Source: a bacterium
GTDB taxonomy: Bacteria > UBP14 > UBA6098
DNA length: 42,322 nucleotides
Assembly: GCA_023145965.1 (NCBI GenBank)
Contig: JAGLDC010000078.1
Coordinates: forward strand, 1-42,322
Direction of reading: 5' to 3'
Below, one piece after another: positions 1-7,755 of the stretch. Position numbers and translations under genes: made by a program. Within the stretch, counting starts at the first letter, position 1; each line of letters starts with the position of its first letter. The notes below the pieces were generated by a model. That model searched no databases. It had not been told where the DNA came from and saw only the letters and a program-made list of their open reading frames with translations.

Positions 1-76
1 TAATGTGTAATTCCGTAGGGGAGGGGCTTAGACCCTCCCGCTAAAATGGGCGTTGTTGGGAGGATGACGTGCATTG

Positions 77-243
77 AAAATAAATGACCGCTCGATGGCG
101 CGGGTGGGTCGATGGCGCGCAATTTGCCCCTCTGCAAATTTCGTGACAGAGTGGTGGAAGGGATGGGATTTTTGCGGTCGAAAATCATGTAAAATTATTC
201 CTTATCGACCGTAGCAAAAATCGTGACAGCGACGGAGGAGGGT
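77..243 (+). repeat. Dispersed intergenic repeat, copy 1
   Basis: The segment 167-233 is identical over 67 bases to the reverse complement of 25626-25692, and the flanks remain clearly similar outward to about 77 and 243. Inside it, GATTTTTGC plus GGTCG (167-180) pairs with CGACC plus GCAAAAATC (206-222), giving a long hairpin with a loop of about 25 bases. A second small hairpin, ATTTGC/GCAAAT around a CCCTCT loop, lies near 122-139. TGTCACG-like words flank the hairpins. No ORF is present, so this is a non-coding miniature repeat whose mobility is unknown. Confidence 0.85.
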
Positions 244-300
244 GAGAAAAATGACATTATAATCCCGTAGCCTCTGCTTATTCACGATTTAACTTGATTT

Positions 301-306
301 TATAAT
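301..306 (+). promoter_or_regulatory. Candidate -10 box for argF
   Basis: A perfect TATAAT lies about 55 bases before the argF start, but no good -35 hexamer stands 16-18 bases upstream (only TTATTC). It is a tentative call. Confidence 0.3.
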
Positions 307-363
307 AAATTGTATTAGACTTAAAATTCTTAAAAATAATAAATCCTATTTCGTGAGGTTAGA

Positions 364-1284
364 ATGAAACGCGATTTTATCTCAATCGACGATCTAAACG
401 CCAAAGAAGTTAAAGACATCCTTGCCGGTGCAAAAGTTCTAAAGCATATGACAACTTGGGGTGATAATAGAAAGCCACTCGAAGGAAAATCAGTTGCACT
501 GATATTCCGCAAACCAAGCCTCAGAACAAGAGTAAGTTTCGATGTTGGCATATATCAATTTGGTGGCCACCCAATAGTTATTTCCGATGCGGAAATCGGG
601 ATGGGAAAAAGAGAATCGGTCCATGATATCGCAAAAGTATTATCGCGTTATGTTTCACTTATAGTTATTCGCACTTTCGACCAACCCGAAGTCCAAGAAT
701 TAGCAAAATATGCCGATATGCCTGTTATCAATGCACTCACTAATCTACTTCATCCTTGCCAAATTATGGGTGATGCCCTTACTATAATGGAACATCATGG
801 CTCTATCGACGGAATTAAAATAGCATATGTTGGTGATGGGAATAATATTGTAAACAGTTGGTTGAATTTATCAAAAAAAATCAAGATCGATCTTCGGATT
901 GGAACCTCCACAAATACCCATCCAGATACCAACATTCTGGCTGGCGCACAAACTGCAGGATTGAGCAAAATAACACTTACACATGATCCATTAGAAGCGG
1001 TTAACGGTGCCGACGTTATATATACAGATGTTTGGGCAAGCATGGGTGAAAAAGAAAAGGCCACTGAGAAAGCTTCACAACTCGGCAATTTCCAGATTAA
1101 CGCGGAATTACTCAAACATGCTTCACCGCATGCTATTGTTCTTCACTGCTTGCCTGCCGAAAGAGGCAAAGAGATTACCGATGAGGTTATAGACGGACCG
1201 CAAAGTGTAGTTTTCGATCAAGCAGAAAACAGACTTCATATTCAAAAAGCCATAATGCAGTTCTTGACTACCGGATTAGTGTAA
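364..1284 (+). CDS. argF: Ornithine carbamoyltransferase
   Basis: Makes citrulline from ornithine and carbamoyl phosphate in cytosolic arginine biosynthesis. The 306-residue length is normal for the family. Seen in sequence: the carbamoyl-phosphate loop as PSLRTRVSF (family S-x-R-T-R) near residue 57, HPCQ near residue 135, the ornithine-side SMG loop (DVWASMGEKEKA) and the HCLPA motif near the C-terminus. HPCQ, SMG and HCLPA together favour ornithine over aspartate carbamoyltransferase. The ATG is preceded by GAGG at good spacing. No other arginine gene adjoins it; the next gene is convergent with only 7 bases between, and no terminator is visible there. Other transcarbamylases (for example acetylornithine-specific) are possible but less likely. 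Confidence 0.93.
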   Translation: MKRDFISIDDLNAKEVKDILAGAKVLKHMTTWGDNRKPLEGKSVALIFRKPSLRTRVSFDVGIYQFGGHPIVISDAEIGMGKRESVHDIAKVLSRYVSLIVIRTFDQPEVQELAKYADMPVINALTNLLHPCQIMGDALTIMEHHGSIDGIKIAYVGDGNNIVNSWLNLSKKIKIDLRIGTSTNTHPDTNILAGAQTAGLSKITLTHDPLEAVNGADVIYTDVWASMGEKEKATEKASQLGNFQINAELLKHASPHAIVLHCLPAERGKEITDEVIDGPQSVVFDQAENRLHIQKAIMQFLTTGLV

Positions 1285-1291
1285 AGGATAA

Positions 1292-2833
1292 TTATGAGCC
1301 GTGCCAATATTTCCGGTCGAGGCTTCTATATTGAATAGCTTCTGAAACATGATGTGGCGCAATTTCAGGGGAATCTTCTAAATCGGCGATAGTCCGAGAT
1401 AGCTTGAGAATCCTATCATATGCACGAGCAGAAAGACCAAGTTTAGTGATCGCCATTTTTAGTAGCGCTTCTGAAGGTTCATCGAGTTGACAGAAGGCTC
1501 TAATGAGTTTTGTGTTCATGTGAGCGTTACAAAAAACCCCCGGAACATCCGTAAATCTCTTTTGCTGGTGAAGCCTGCTTTGCGATACTCTCTCTCGAAT
1601 TGTGTCAGAATGATCGCCCGAACTCGGGCCGGAAAGTTCGTTGTATTTAACGGCAGGAACCTCAATATGAATATCTATTCTGTCTAGAAGTGGCCCAGAT
1701 ATTCTCCCAACATAATTCTGTATTTGTGAAGGCGTGCAAGTGCATTCGTGATAAGGGTCGCCAAAATACCCACAAGGGCATGGATTCATCGCTGATACAA
1801 GAGTGAATTGAGAGGGGAAGGTCAATGTTATCGCCGCTCTTCCGATTGTAACATAACCATCTTCCATGGGCTGACGCATTACCTCGAGAACATTTTTTTT
1901 GAACTCAGGAAGCTCATCCAAAAATAAAACTCCATGGTGTGCAAGTGAAACTTCTCCGGGGCGTGGGTATGCTCCTCCTCCAATAAGGCCCGCATCCGAT
2001 ATAGTGTGGTGAGGCGCCCTAAATGGCCGTGTCGCAACGAGTGCGGTTTCTCCGGGAAGAGTTCCGGCAACAGAATGTATCTTCGTAGCATCGAGAGCCT
2101 CTTCGATGGAAAGCGGGGGTAGTATAGAAGGGAATCTTCTTGCTAACATGGTTTTACCAGAGCCTGGAGGTCCAATCATAAGCACATTGTGTCCACCCGC
2201 AGCTGCAACCTCGAGTGCTCTTTTAACATGATTCTGTCCACGAACATCGCTGAAGTCTGCGGTATATGCGCCTGCAGTCTTAAAAATATCCTGAACACTG
2301 GACTTGAATGGTGCGATGTCAAGATTTCCGCAGATAAAATCGACGGCTTCTTTGAGTGAAGAAACAGGATATACAGGCGGCCCCTGTGCTATTGCCGCCT
2401 CTCTAGCATTTCTAATTGGAACGATTATGCCATCGGCTTTTTCCTTCTTAGCCAAAATGGTGATAGGTAACATCCCTTTTATTGGCGCCACAGAACCATC
2501 GAGACCCAGCTCTCCTACAACAAAAAAGCCATTAATATAATCACCGGTAACCACACCTATTGCGCGAAGTAATCCCAGTGCTATTGGCAAATCGAAAGAG
2601 CTACCTTCCTTCTTAATATCGGCAGGAGCGAGGTTAAGCGTTATTTTACCTTGGGGGAATGGAAAACCAGCGTTCTTGATAGCACTCGTAACCCTTTCGC
2701 GGCTTTCCCTAACAGCGCTATCTGGTAAACCTACTACATTAAACGATGGTAATTTAGCTGAAACATCCGTTTCGACATCGACACGGTATGCATCAATTCC
2801 ATAAAGTGCAGCTGTTATGATGCGAGAAAACAT
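1292..2833 (-). CDS. comM: YifB/ComM-family Mg-chelatase-like AAA+ ATPase
   Basis: Members of this family are cytosolic AAA+ ATPases; ComM is a hexameric helicase helping branch migration during natural transformation, but many carriers are not known to be competent. Seen: the ChlI-like N-terminal domain starting SRIITAALYGIDAYRVDVE with GLPDSAVRESRERV, Walker A GPPGSGKT, Walker B VLFLDELPEF, and the cysteine cluster NPCPCGYFGD...CTC typical of YifB proteins, then the C-terminal Mg-chelatase domain. Starting at 2833 gives 513 residues, the normal family length, but there is no Shine-Dalgarno there. An in-frame ATG at 2923 has GGAG nine bases upstream and would add 30 unconserved residues, so the true start is open. 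Divergent from dxr. Confidence 0.9.
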   Translation of the reverse strand: MFSRIITAALYGIDAYRVDVETDVSAKLPSFNVVGLPDSAVRESRERVTSAIKNAGFPFPQGKITLNLAPADIKKEGSSFDLPIALGLLRAIGVVTGDYINGFFVVGELGLDGSVAPIKGMLPITILAKKEKADGIIVPIRNAREAAIAQGPPVYPVSSLKEAVDFICGNLDIAPFKSSVQDIFKTAGAYTADFSDVRGQNHVKRALEVAAAGGHNVLMIGPPGSGKTMLARRFPSILPPLSIEEALDATKIHSVAGTLPGETALVATRPFRAPHHTISDAGLIGGGAYPRPGEVSLAHHGVLFLDELPEFKKNVLEVMRQPMEDGYVTIGRAAITLTFPSQFTLVSAMNPCPCGYFGDPYHECTCTPSQIQNYVGRISGPLLDRIDIHIEVPAVKYNELSGPSSGDHSDTIRERVSQSRLHQQKRFTDVPGVFCNAHMNTKLIRAFCQLDEPSEALLKMAITKLGLSARAYDRILKLSRTIADLEDSPEIAPHHVSEAIQYRSLDRKYWHGS

Positions 2834-3033
2834 AATATAAAATATATAGGCATTACTAACCATTTGTAAAGGCCAATTTATTGGTTTCTTTACTGAGACA
2901 TATAAAAAATCAATTTCAATCATAGTTTTTTTCTCCAAAATACAAATCACTCGCATGGTTCCCACCTCAGTCCGTGGTCCGAGGCCTTGAGCCTTGGAAT
3001 CTCCGGCTCGATAAATATAACTTGGGATAGAAC

Positions 3034-3062
3034 TTGCGAGTTAGGAGTGATTTTGGTATTTT
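3034..3062 (+). promoter_or_regulatory. Candidate promoter for dxr
   Basis: TTGCGA (3034-3039), a 17-base spacer and TATTTT (3057-3062) lie just upstream of dxr. The same two hexamers with the same spacing are found in front of upp. Spacing is ideal, hexamers are moderate. Confidence 0.4.
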
Positions 3063-3082
3063 GTTAGAAAGAGAGGTTAATT

Positions 3083-4228
3083 ATGAAAAAAATAACAATA
3101 CTAGGTTCGGCCGGGTCAATAGGAACTCAAACTTTGGATATCGTATCTCGACTTCCTGAGCGTTTCGAAATATATGGCCTTGCAACTTTGAATGAGGCAG
3201 AAATCCTTGCCGCCCAATCTAAAATTTTCCAACCCAAAGTTGTAGCAATAGCCGATGAAACCGCAGTTAAAGAGTATGAGAACCTATTAGGCAACTATCG
3301 GCCGGAGATACTCGCCGGACCGAAAGGTGTCGAAGAACTTGCAAGAAGGGAGTCAGCGGATATTGTCGTAAATGCTATTGTGGGATCCGCAGGATTGATG
3401 CCGTCTATGGCCGCTATACGCTCGGGGGTTCGCCTTTGCACTGCCAATAAGGAATCTCTCGTTATTGCAGGACAAATACTCATGCCTTTAGTTCGTGAGA
3501 AGGGCGCCGAGCTAATCCCTATTGACAGCGAGCATTCGGCTTTGCTTCAGGCCTCATTGGCTGGAGCAGGTAAAGAGATTCGGCGGCTCATTATTACAGC
3601 TTCAGGAGGGCCATTTCACGGGAAAGAGGTTGACCTCGATTCAGTTACTGTCGAGGAAGCCTTGAAACATCCGAATTGGAAAATGGGTCCAAAAATAACA
3701 ATAGATTCAGCGACTATGATGAACAAGGGTCTCGAGGTAATCGAAGCAAGATGGCTTTTCGATATTCCTCCATCGCAAATTGATGTGCTTATCCATCCGC
3801 AAAGTATAATTCACAGTATTGTCGAATATGTTGATGGTTCACAAATAGCTCAAGCTAGCTACCCAGATATGAGGTTGCCGATTCAATATGCCCTCACATA
3901 TCCCGAACGAACTAAATCCCCTATTCCGATATTAAACCTTGCCGAATTGCGCAAATTAACCTTCGAAGAGCCGGACTATTTAAAATTTCCTTCGCTGCTT
4001 CTTGCCTATGATGCGCTTGAGGCTGGTGGTTCTTCTCCATGTGTTCTAAATGCTGCTAACGAAGCTGCTGTTAAATTATTTTTGGAGGGCAAAATTCGCT
4101 TTTCAGAAATCGCACGCATTGTTAACCGCGCCTTGACCAAACACAATAAATCTTTAGAACTCAATATCGATGGTATTTTGGAGCTTGATCGAGAGATTCG
4201 AGAGAGAACCTTAAGAGACTTCAATTGA
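3083..4228 (+). CDS. dxr: 1-deoxy-D-xylulose 5-phosphate reductoisomerase
   Basis: Converts DXP to 2-C-methyl-D-erythritol 4-phosphate with NADPH, the second step of the MEP isoprenoid pathway. Seen: the N-terminal nucleotide-binding GSAGSIGTQTLDIV (residues 8-21), TANKESLV near 120, metal ligands in IDSEHSAL (D148, E150), the flexible-loop region SGGPFHG near 174-180, and MMNKGLEVIEARWLF near 212-226, which supplies further metal and substrate ligands. The 381 residues match the family length and no key residue is missing. Start is ATG with GAGG six bases upstream. The gene stands alone: no other MEP-pathway gene adjoins, although in many bacteria it sits with cdsA, uppS or rseP. The long RNA locus follows. 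Confidence 0.96.
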   Translation: MKKITILGSAGSIGTQTLDIVSRLPERFEIYGLATLNEAEILAAQSKIFQPKVVAIADETAVKEYENLLGNYRPEILAGPKGVEELARRESADIVVNAIVGSAGLMPSMAAIRSGVRLCTANKESLVIAGQILMPLVREKGAELIPIDSEHSALLQASLAGAGKEIRRLIITASGGPFHGKEVDLDSVTVEEALKHPNWKMGPKITIDSATMMNKGLEVIEARWLFDIPPSQIDVLIHPQSIIHSIVEYVDGSQIAQASYPDMRLPIQYALTYPERTKSPIPILNLAELRKLTFEEPDYLKFPSLLLAYDALEAGGSSPCVLNAANEAAVKLFLEGKIRFSEIARIVNRALTKHNKSLELNIDGILELDREIRERTLRDFN

Positions 4229-4525
4229 GAAAAAAACCACTAAATGCCCATTTTTTGCCAATTTTATAACACTATATAATTATTCGTCAAGTTATTATTG
4301 GTGTTATAAAAACGCTTTTTTGCACAGTCTAATTCATTGACAATCATGATATTATTAGCTTATCAACATTGCGCTGAATCCCTTTTCAGGTCGTATTGTT
4401 TCTATTAGGCCATAAGCGTGTTTGTGATGTTTTTCACAATACAAAATAATTTCTTGTATCTCCTTTTATATCATTATGATATGGCTATCTGCCAATTCGC
4501 TTAAAAAAGTATTTCTGAAAAATTC

Positions 4526-4553
4526 TTGAGAAAATATTTTTCGCCAATATATT
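4526..4553 (+). promoter_or_regulatory. Candidate promoter of the large RNA
   Basis: TTGAGA (4526-4531), a 16-base spacer and TATATT (4548-4553) precede the structured region. This would put transcription start close to 4560, where the run of hairpins begins. Supported by position and hexamers only. Confidence 0.45.
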
Positions 4554-5682
4554 AGTATTGCCTTCGGGAAGATGAATAAGGCATCTTTGAAAACGAGGTT
4601 ACGAGGAGTGAAAAAAGGACTTTTTCGGTTCTTCCGGAGAAGGACTCTCATTCCAAGAAACTCGACCCAAAAGGTTGCTCGTGGGAGTTGCCCACCGGCA
4701 CATTGAAAACGGACTAAGGAACCCAGTGCTATTGAGCAAACTGCACTTTATCGGCGGCTTGACCCTTCGGGGTGTTCGTTCGAAAGGATGAACAGGAAAG
4801 CCATCGTCGACCGATTAGATGGCCGAAGAATTCGGCCGGTCGTGAGAGAAGAAGGTCTCTCTAGTTGATAGGAAACGAATTCACTGCCCTTCGGGGTGAA
4901 CGGGAGAAAAACCCGCAATGCAAAGGTGATACGGCACTATCGAACGGCAACCGATGTGAATTTTCTAAATCCTTCTGGGAGTGGTTTAACAACCATGAAA
5001 ATTCGGTTTGCATCTTCAGGGAAAACCGTAAGGCAATTCCTGAACGATCCTGCTCTTTATATAAATGCCTTCGGGTAGTTTATAGAGGTAGGGTTGGCAC
5101 TAGAGTGGCAAAACACCCTTCTTAATTGAAGAGAGAAAGGAGCAATTCTTTCGAGGCAACGCGTAGAGCCAGTCTTGTGAGGCCATTGAGCGCGTTTAGC
5201 GCGACATGTGGCATGATGCAGATTTATAACAACGGTGCGTAATGGGTTAGAAGCCCTTATGGGTTTGCCTTTAAAGGCAACGCAAGATTTTAACTCCAGC
5301 GCGGTTATAGGATGTAGTTCGCTAGATATCCGCCCTTCCTATGGAAGGAATCGGGCGAAAGCTACGATTGGTAACGCGGAGATTTAACGGAAAACATCCC
5401 TATGGTTACGGTCAAATCCACCCTAGAGGTTCGAAACGGGTAAACCGAATCGAAGCAATGGAAATAGGCCTTGATCCTGAAATTCTTCTGGTGAGGCTGT
5501 TTGGTCCCGAATAGCTATGAAAATTAGCTCTCTCGGAGGCAAAACAATCGAGCCGGACCATCGATAGGGTGCAACCCGGCACACAGAGAAACGGGCCCTT
5601 CGGGGCGCACGGAGTAATACTGTGCGAGAGATTCCGCGATATCGAATGCTGAAAGCTCAAAGAAATTAGATATTATATGCCT

Positions 5683-5720
5683 GATTTTTTCAGTACATGG
5701 ACCGAAAAATCCTGCCCATG
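5683..5720 (+). other. Candidate H-type pseudoknot at the RNA 3' end
   Basis: GATTTTT (5683-5689) pairs with AAAAATC (5705-5711). The loop of that stem holds CATGG (5696-5700), which pairs with CCATG (5716-5720) beyond the stem. The two stems interlock as in an H-type pseudoknot, four bases before the spacer to the terminator hairpin. Confidence 0.5.
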
Positions 5721-5723
5721 AGC

Positions 5724-5757
5724 AAAAAGAGGTCGTCTTAGGACGGCCTCTTTTTTT
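5724..5757 (+). terminator. Rho-independent terminator of the large RNA
   Basis: AGAGGTCGTC (5728-5737) pairs with GACGGCCTCT (5742-5751) over ten base pairs with a TTAG loop, followed by seven T. An A-run on the 5' side means it could also act on the minus strand. Confidence 0.9.
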
Positions 5758-5844
5758 ACATAGCATAGGCAAACGCCACTTGGGGGGTGTTTTATTAAAT
5801 ATTTTCCTTTTTTTTATCGACTGGACGTTTATACTTAATACATC

Positions 5845-6372
5845 ATGATTAGGAAAATTTATTTCATATTAATATTGGCGTCTGCTTTAACCTCTATACA
5901 ATGTGACCGAGCAGCAGGTTCTGATCCTCCATCAAGCAATGGTGGTAATGATGATTCCACAACCTACCTTATCGTCGACGTCAAAGATGGAGATACCATC
6001 GAGCTAGACAATGCCGAGACTATTCGTCTTGTGGGTATCGACACTCCTGAGATGAACTATGGTAGCACGCCAGAACCTTGTGCTGTTGAAGCGACAGAAT
6101 ATACCGAGACTTCTGCGCTGGGGAAACGATGTTATCTAGTGTATAATATCCCTGTTGGTGATTCACTAGATATTTATGGCCGAACTCTCGCCTTCGTTCA
6201 TATTCTGCCTGGTAGCACTTGTCTTAATATCGAGATATGCAGAGCTGGCTGGAGCGAGGACTGGGATAGCTTTCCGGTGCGAAGTGATTATGAATTGCAG
6301 TTTGAACAGGCTGAAACCGAGGCTATGAACGCAGATAGAGGTATATGGGATACAACAAATAACTGCGACTGA
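5845..6372 (+). CDS. Exported staphylococcal-nuclease-like (TNase) protein
   Basis: A calcium-dependent DNA/RNA nuclease fold, likely acting outside the cytoplasm. Seen: an N-terminal hydrophobic signal (residues 1-19) followed by Cys20; the lipobox is poor (Q at -1), so lipoprotein or cleaved signal peptide are both possible. A Ser/Gly/Asp-rich linker runs to about 40, then the SNase domain: VKDGDTIEL (D50), RLVGIDTPE (R61, D66, E69) and DIYGRT (R113), which match the active-site D21, R35, D40, E43 and R87 of staphylococcal nuclease. The C-terminal helix has the usual AxxxxRGIW end. The fold appears complete and catalytically competent. No Shine-Dalgarno is visible. deoC follows after 13 bases, suggesting co-transcription and perhaps use of environmental DNA. 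Confidence 0.88.
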   Translation: MIRKIYFILILASALTSIQCDRAAGSDPPSSNGGNDDSTTYLIVDVKDGDTIELDNAETIRLVGIDTPEMNYGSTPEPCAVEATEYTETSALGKRCYLVYNIPVGDSLDIYGRTLAFVHILPGSTCLNIEICRAGWSEDWDSFPVRSDYELQFEQAETEAMNADRGIWDTTNNCD

Positions 6373-6385
6373 AGCGAGGAACGCA

Positions 6386-7168
6386 ATGGATGAAAAAAGA
6401 CTCTACGAATTAGTGGAATTCACTAAAACCGAGATTGAATATAAAAAATTACAAAAGCCGCTTTCACCATCGTGGGTGGAATCCGAAATGGCAAGACGTG
6501 ACCATTGTAGATTCGTTAAAAATCCCCGTGATCTCGCACCACTTATAGACCATACGCTATTAAAACCTGTGGCTACAAAGCAAGATATAATTAGGCTTTG
6601 CGAAGAGGCTGCTAAATACGGTTTTGCCAGCGTATGCGTCAATCCCTACTGGGTGCCATTAGCTGCTGAGAATCTAGAAAATTCATCTACACTAGTTTGC
6701 ACAGTAATAGGTTTTCCTCTTGGTTCTAATATGTCGATAGTTAAGGCCGAGGAAACTCGTATATGTATCGAGTCTGGAGCAAATGAAATCGATATGGTAA
6801 TCAATATCGGGCAGGTGAAAGCGCACAACTGGCGCGAGGTATTCCAGGACATCGCGCAGGTTGTCGAGACAGCCGAAAATATACTCGTTAAAGTTATACT
6901 CGAAACATCGCTCCTCACCGAAGAAGAAATCGTTCAAGCCAGCACCGTTTCTTTGTCTGCGGGCGCTTCGTATATTAAAACTAGCACAGGCTTTGCCAGT
7001 GGTGGTGCCACAGTTGAGGCTATTTCGCTTATGTCCCAAACCATAGGAGATGAGATTGGCATTAAAGCCTCCGGTGGTATTGGCGATTTTGAGAAAGCTC
7101 TTTCTATGGTCCGCGCAGGGGCTACGCGAATCGGTTCGAGCCGCTCGATTAAAATCATAGGAGAGTGA
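6386..7168 (+). CDS. deoC: Deoxyribose-phosphate aldolase
   Basis: Cleaves 2-deoxy-D-ribose 5-phosphate to glyceraldehyde 3-phosphate and acetaldehyde in deoxynucleoside breakdown, in the cytosol. Seen: IDHTLLKP near residue 54, VCVNPYW near 83, CTVIGFPLG near 105, EIDMVINIG with D136, the Schiff-base lysine K198 in YIKTSTGF, and K227 in IKASGGI, so the catalytic Asp-Lys-Lys set is intact. At 260 residues it is longer than the common 220-residue form because of an N-terminal extension of about 50 residues. ATG with GAGG six bases upstream. It overlaps rlmH by four bases, so the two are translationally coupled. The nuclease upstream could supply substrate indirectly. Confidence 0.95.
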   Translation: MDEKRLYELVEFTKTEIEYKKLQKPLSPSWVESEMARRDHCRFVKNPRDLAPLIDHTLLKPVATKQDIIRLCEEAAKYGFASVCVNPYWVPLAAENLENSSTLVCTVIGFPLGSNMSIVKAEETRICIESGANEIDMVINIGQVKAHNWREVFQDIAQVVETAENILVKVILETSLLTEEEIVQASTVSLSAGASYIKTSTGFASGGATVEAISLMSQTIGDEIGIKASGGIGDFEKALSMVRAGATRIGSSRSIKIIGE

Positions 7169-7620
7169 AGCTCAAAATCATCATAGTTGGCAAACCGGAT
7201 GAGCAGGTGGCTAGCCTTATTGCGCATTACTCAAAAAGAATTGGCTATTACGCACAATTTAAAATTGTGTCCGTTAAACAGGGGAAACACCTTCCTCCTG
7301 AAGCCACGATTGAACTCGAATCAAAAAGACTGCTTGAAAAAGTCGAGGCGAAAGATTTCATTGTCGCACTTTCTGAAGAAGGCCGTAAATTAGATTCAAT
7401 TGAATTCGCTAAAAAATTATCCAATATAGAATTAGACGCTCGCAATGTAGTGTTTCTTATTGGTGGTGCTTATGGCCTCTCGGTTTCACTTAAATCCCGC
7501 GCAGACCTGATATTGTCTTTATCAAAAATGACATTCCAGCATGATATAGCTTTAACTGTTCTCTCCGAACAAGTTTACCGCGCGATGACCATCCTTCGAG
7601 GGGAAGAATATCACAAGTAG
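7165..7620 (+). CDS. rlmH: 23S rRNA (pseudouridine-1915 N3)-methyltransferase
   Basis: SAM-dependent SPOUT methyltransferase acting on helix 69 of 23S rRNA in the assembled 70S ribosome. Seen: N-terminal LKIIIVGKP, FIVALSEEGRKLDS in the middle, then the knot region with FLIGGAYGLS, ADLILSLSKMTFQHDIA and the C-terminal RAMTILRGEEYHK, all hallmark RlmH motifs. The 151 residues match the family. The start is GTG overlapping the deoC stop; GGAGA directly abuts the start, so coupling from deoC rather than a separate ribosome site probably drives initiation. In the family G-x-x-G-L-S is usually GGPDG or GGAYG, so nothing is odd here. Gene pair deoC-rlmH has no clear functional link. Confidence 0.95.
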   Translation: MKLKIIIVGKPDEQVASLIAHYSKRIGYYAQFKIVSVKQGKHLPPEATIELESKRLLEKVEAKDFIVALSEEGRKLDSIEFAKKLSNIELDARNVVFLIGGAYGLSVSLKSRADLILSLSKMTFQHDIALTVLSEQVYRAMTILRGEEYHK

Positions 7621-7755
7621 GGTAGGAAAAATGATATGTTTAATCTGTGATATAAGGATAAACGCTACAAAAAAAATCGAGCCTAATAAACAAACTAAAA
7701 TATTTGGATAAATAATCAAAATATTATTTGTGAGATTTAACAATTAAATAATCCT

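Larger units (their letters stand above)
1..363. other. Intergenic region upstream of argF
   Basis: No gene is seen here. The stretch holds a G/C-rich hairpin (stem 19-25 with 33-39), copy 1 of a dispersed repeat (77-243) and an A/T-rich leader before argF. The hairpin has no U-run after it, so it is not a convincing terminator; it resembles the short palindromes often scattered between genes. Confidence 0.7.
4560..5757 (+). ncRNA. Large structured non-coding RNA of unknown family (about 1.2 kb)
   Basis: The stretch is dense in short stems closed by stable loops. Examples: CCC-UUCG-GGG at 4763-4772, 4887-4896 and 5596-5605; GGCCGAA/TTCGGCC 4821-4837; GAGAGA/TCTCTC 4844-4861; GAATTTTC/GAAAATTC 4958-5004 enclosing TGGTT/AACCA; TTCAGG/CCTGAA 5015-5044; a UUCG-capped arm 5053-5087; GCGC/GCGC 5190-5202; TTGCCT/AGGCAA 5265-5280; CGCCC plus CCTTCC with its partners 5331-5357; CGCAC-AGT/ACT-GTGCG 5606-5626. 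UUCG loops appear as such only on the plus strand, fixing orientation. A pseudoknot and a strong terminator end it. I see none of the hallmark motifs of RNase P RNA, group II introns or SRP RNA. Size and complexity recall GOLLD, ROOL or OLE RNAs, but I cannot assign it. The 5' end is approximate. Confidence 0.75.
4229..5844. other. Long gene-free stretch holding a structured RNA locus
   Basis: Between dxr and the nuclease gene there are 1,616 bases without a credible protein. About 4229-4525 is A/T-rich with nothing firm. From about 4560 to 5757 the base composition rises and hairpin follows hairpin (see the ncRNA entry). After the terminator, 5758-5844 is plain A/T-rich leader with a possible TATACT -10 at 5830-5835 for the nuclease gene. 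Confidence 0.8.

Noticed and set aside
4865-5125. Open frame inside the large RNA region
   Set aside because: Lies across several paired stems, has no ribosome site, domain or protein-like composition; structure explains the region better.
4560-5757. RNase P RNA, group II intron or SRP RNA
   Set aside because: The conserved GAGGAAAGTCC-type core, the domain V stem with its AGC triad, and the SRP domain motifs were not found; terminator and promoter suggest an independent RNA.
7621-7755. Small gene or terminator between rlmH and the ABC ATPase
   Set aside because: A/T-rich with no hairpin-U-run and no ribosome site; the short minus-strand frame overlaps rlmH and has no domain.
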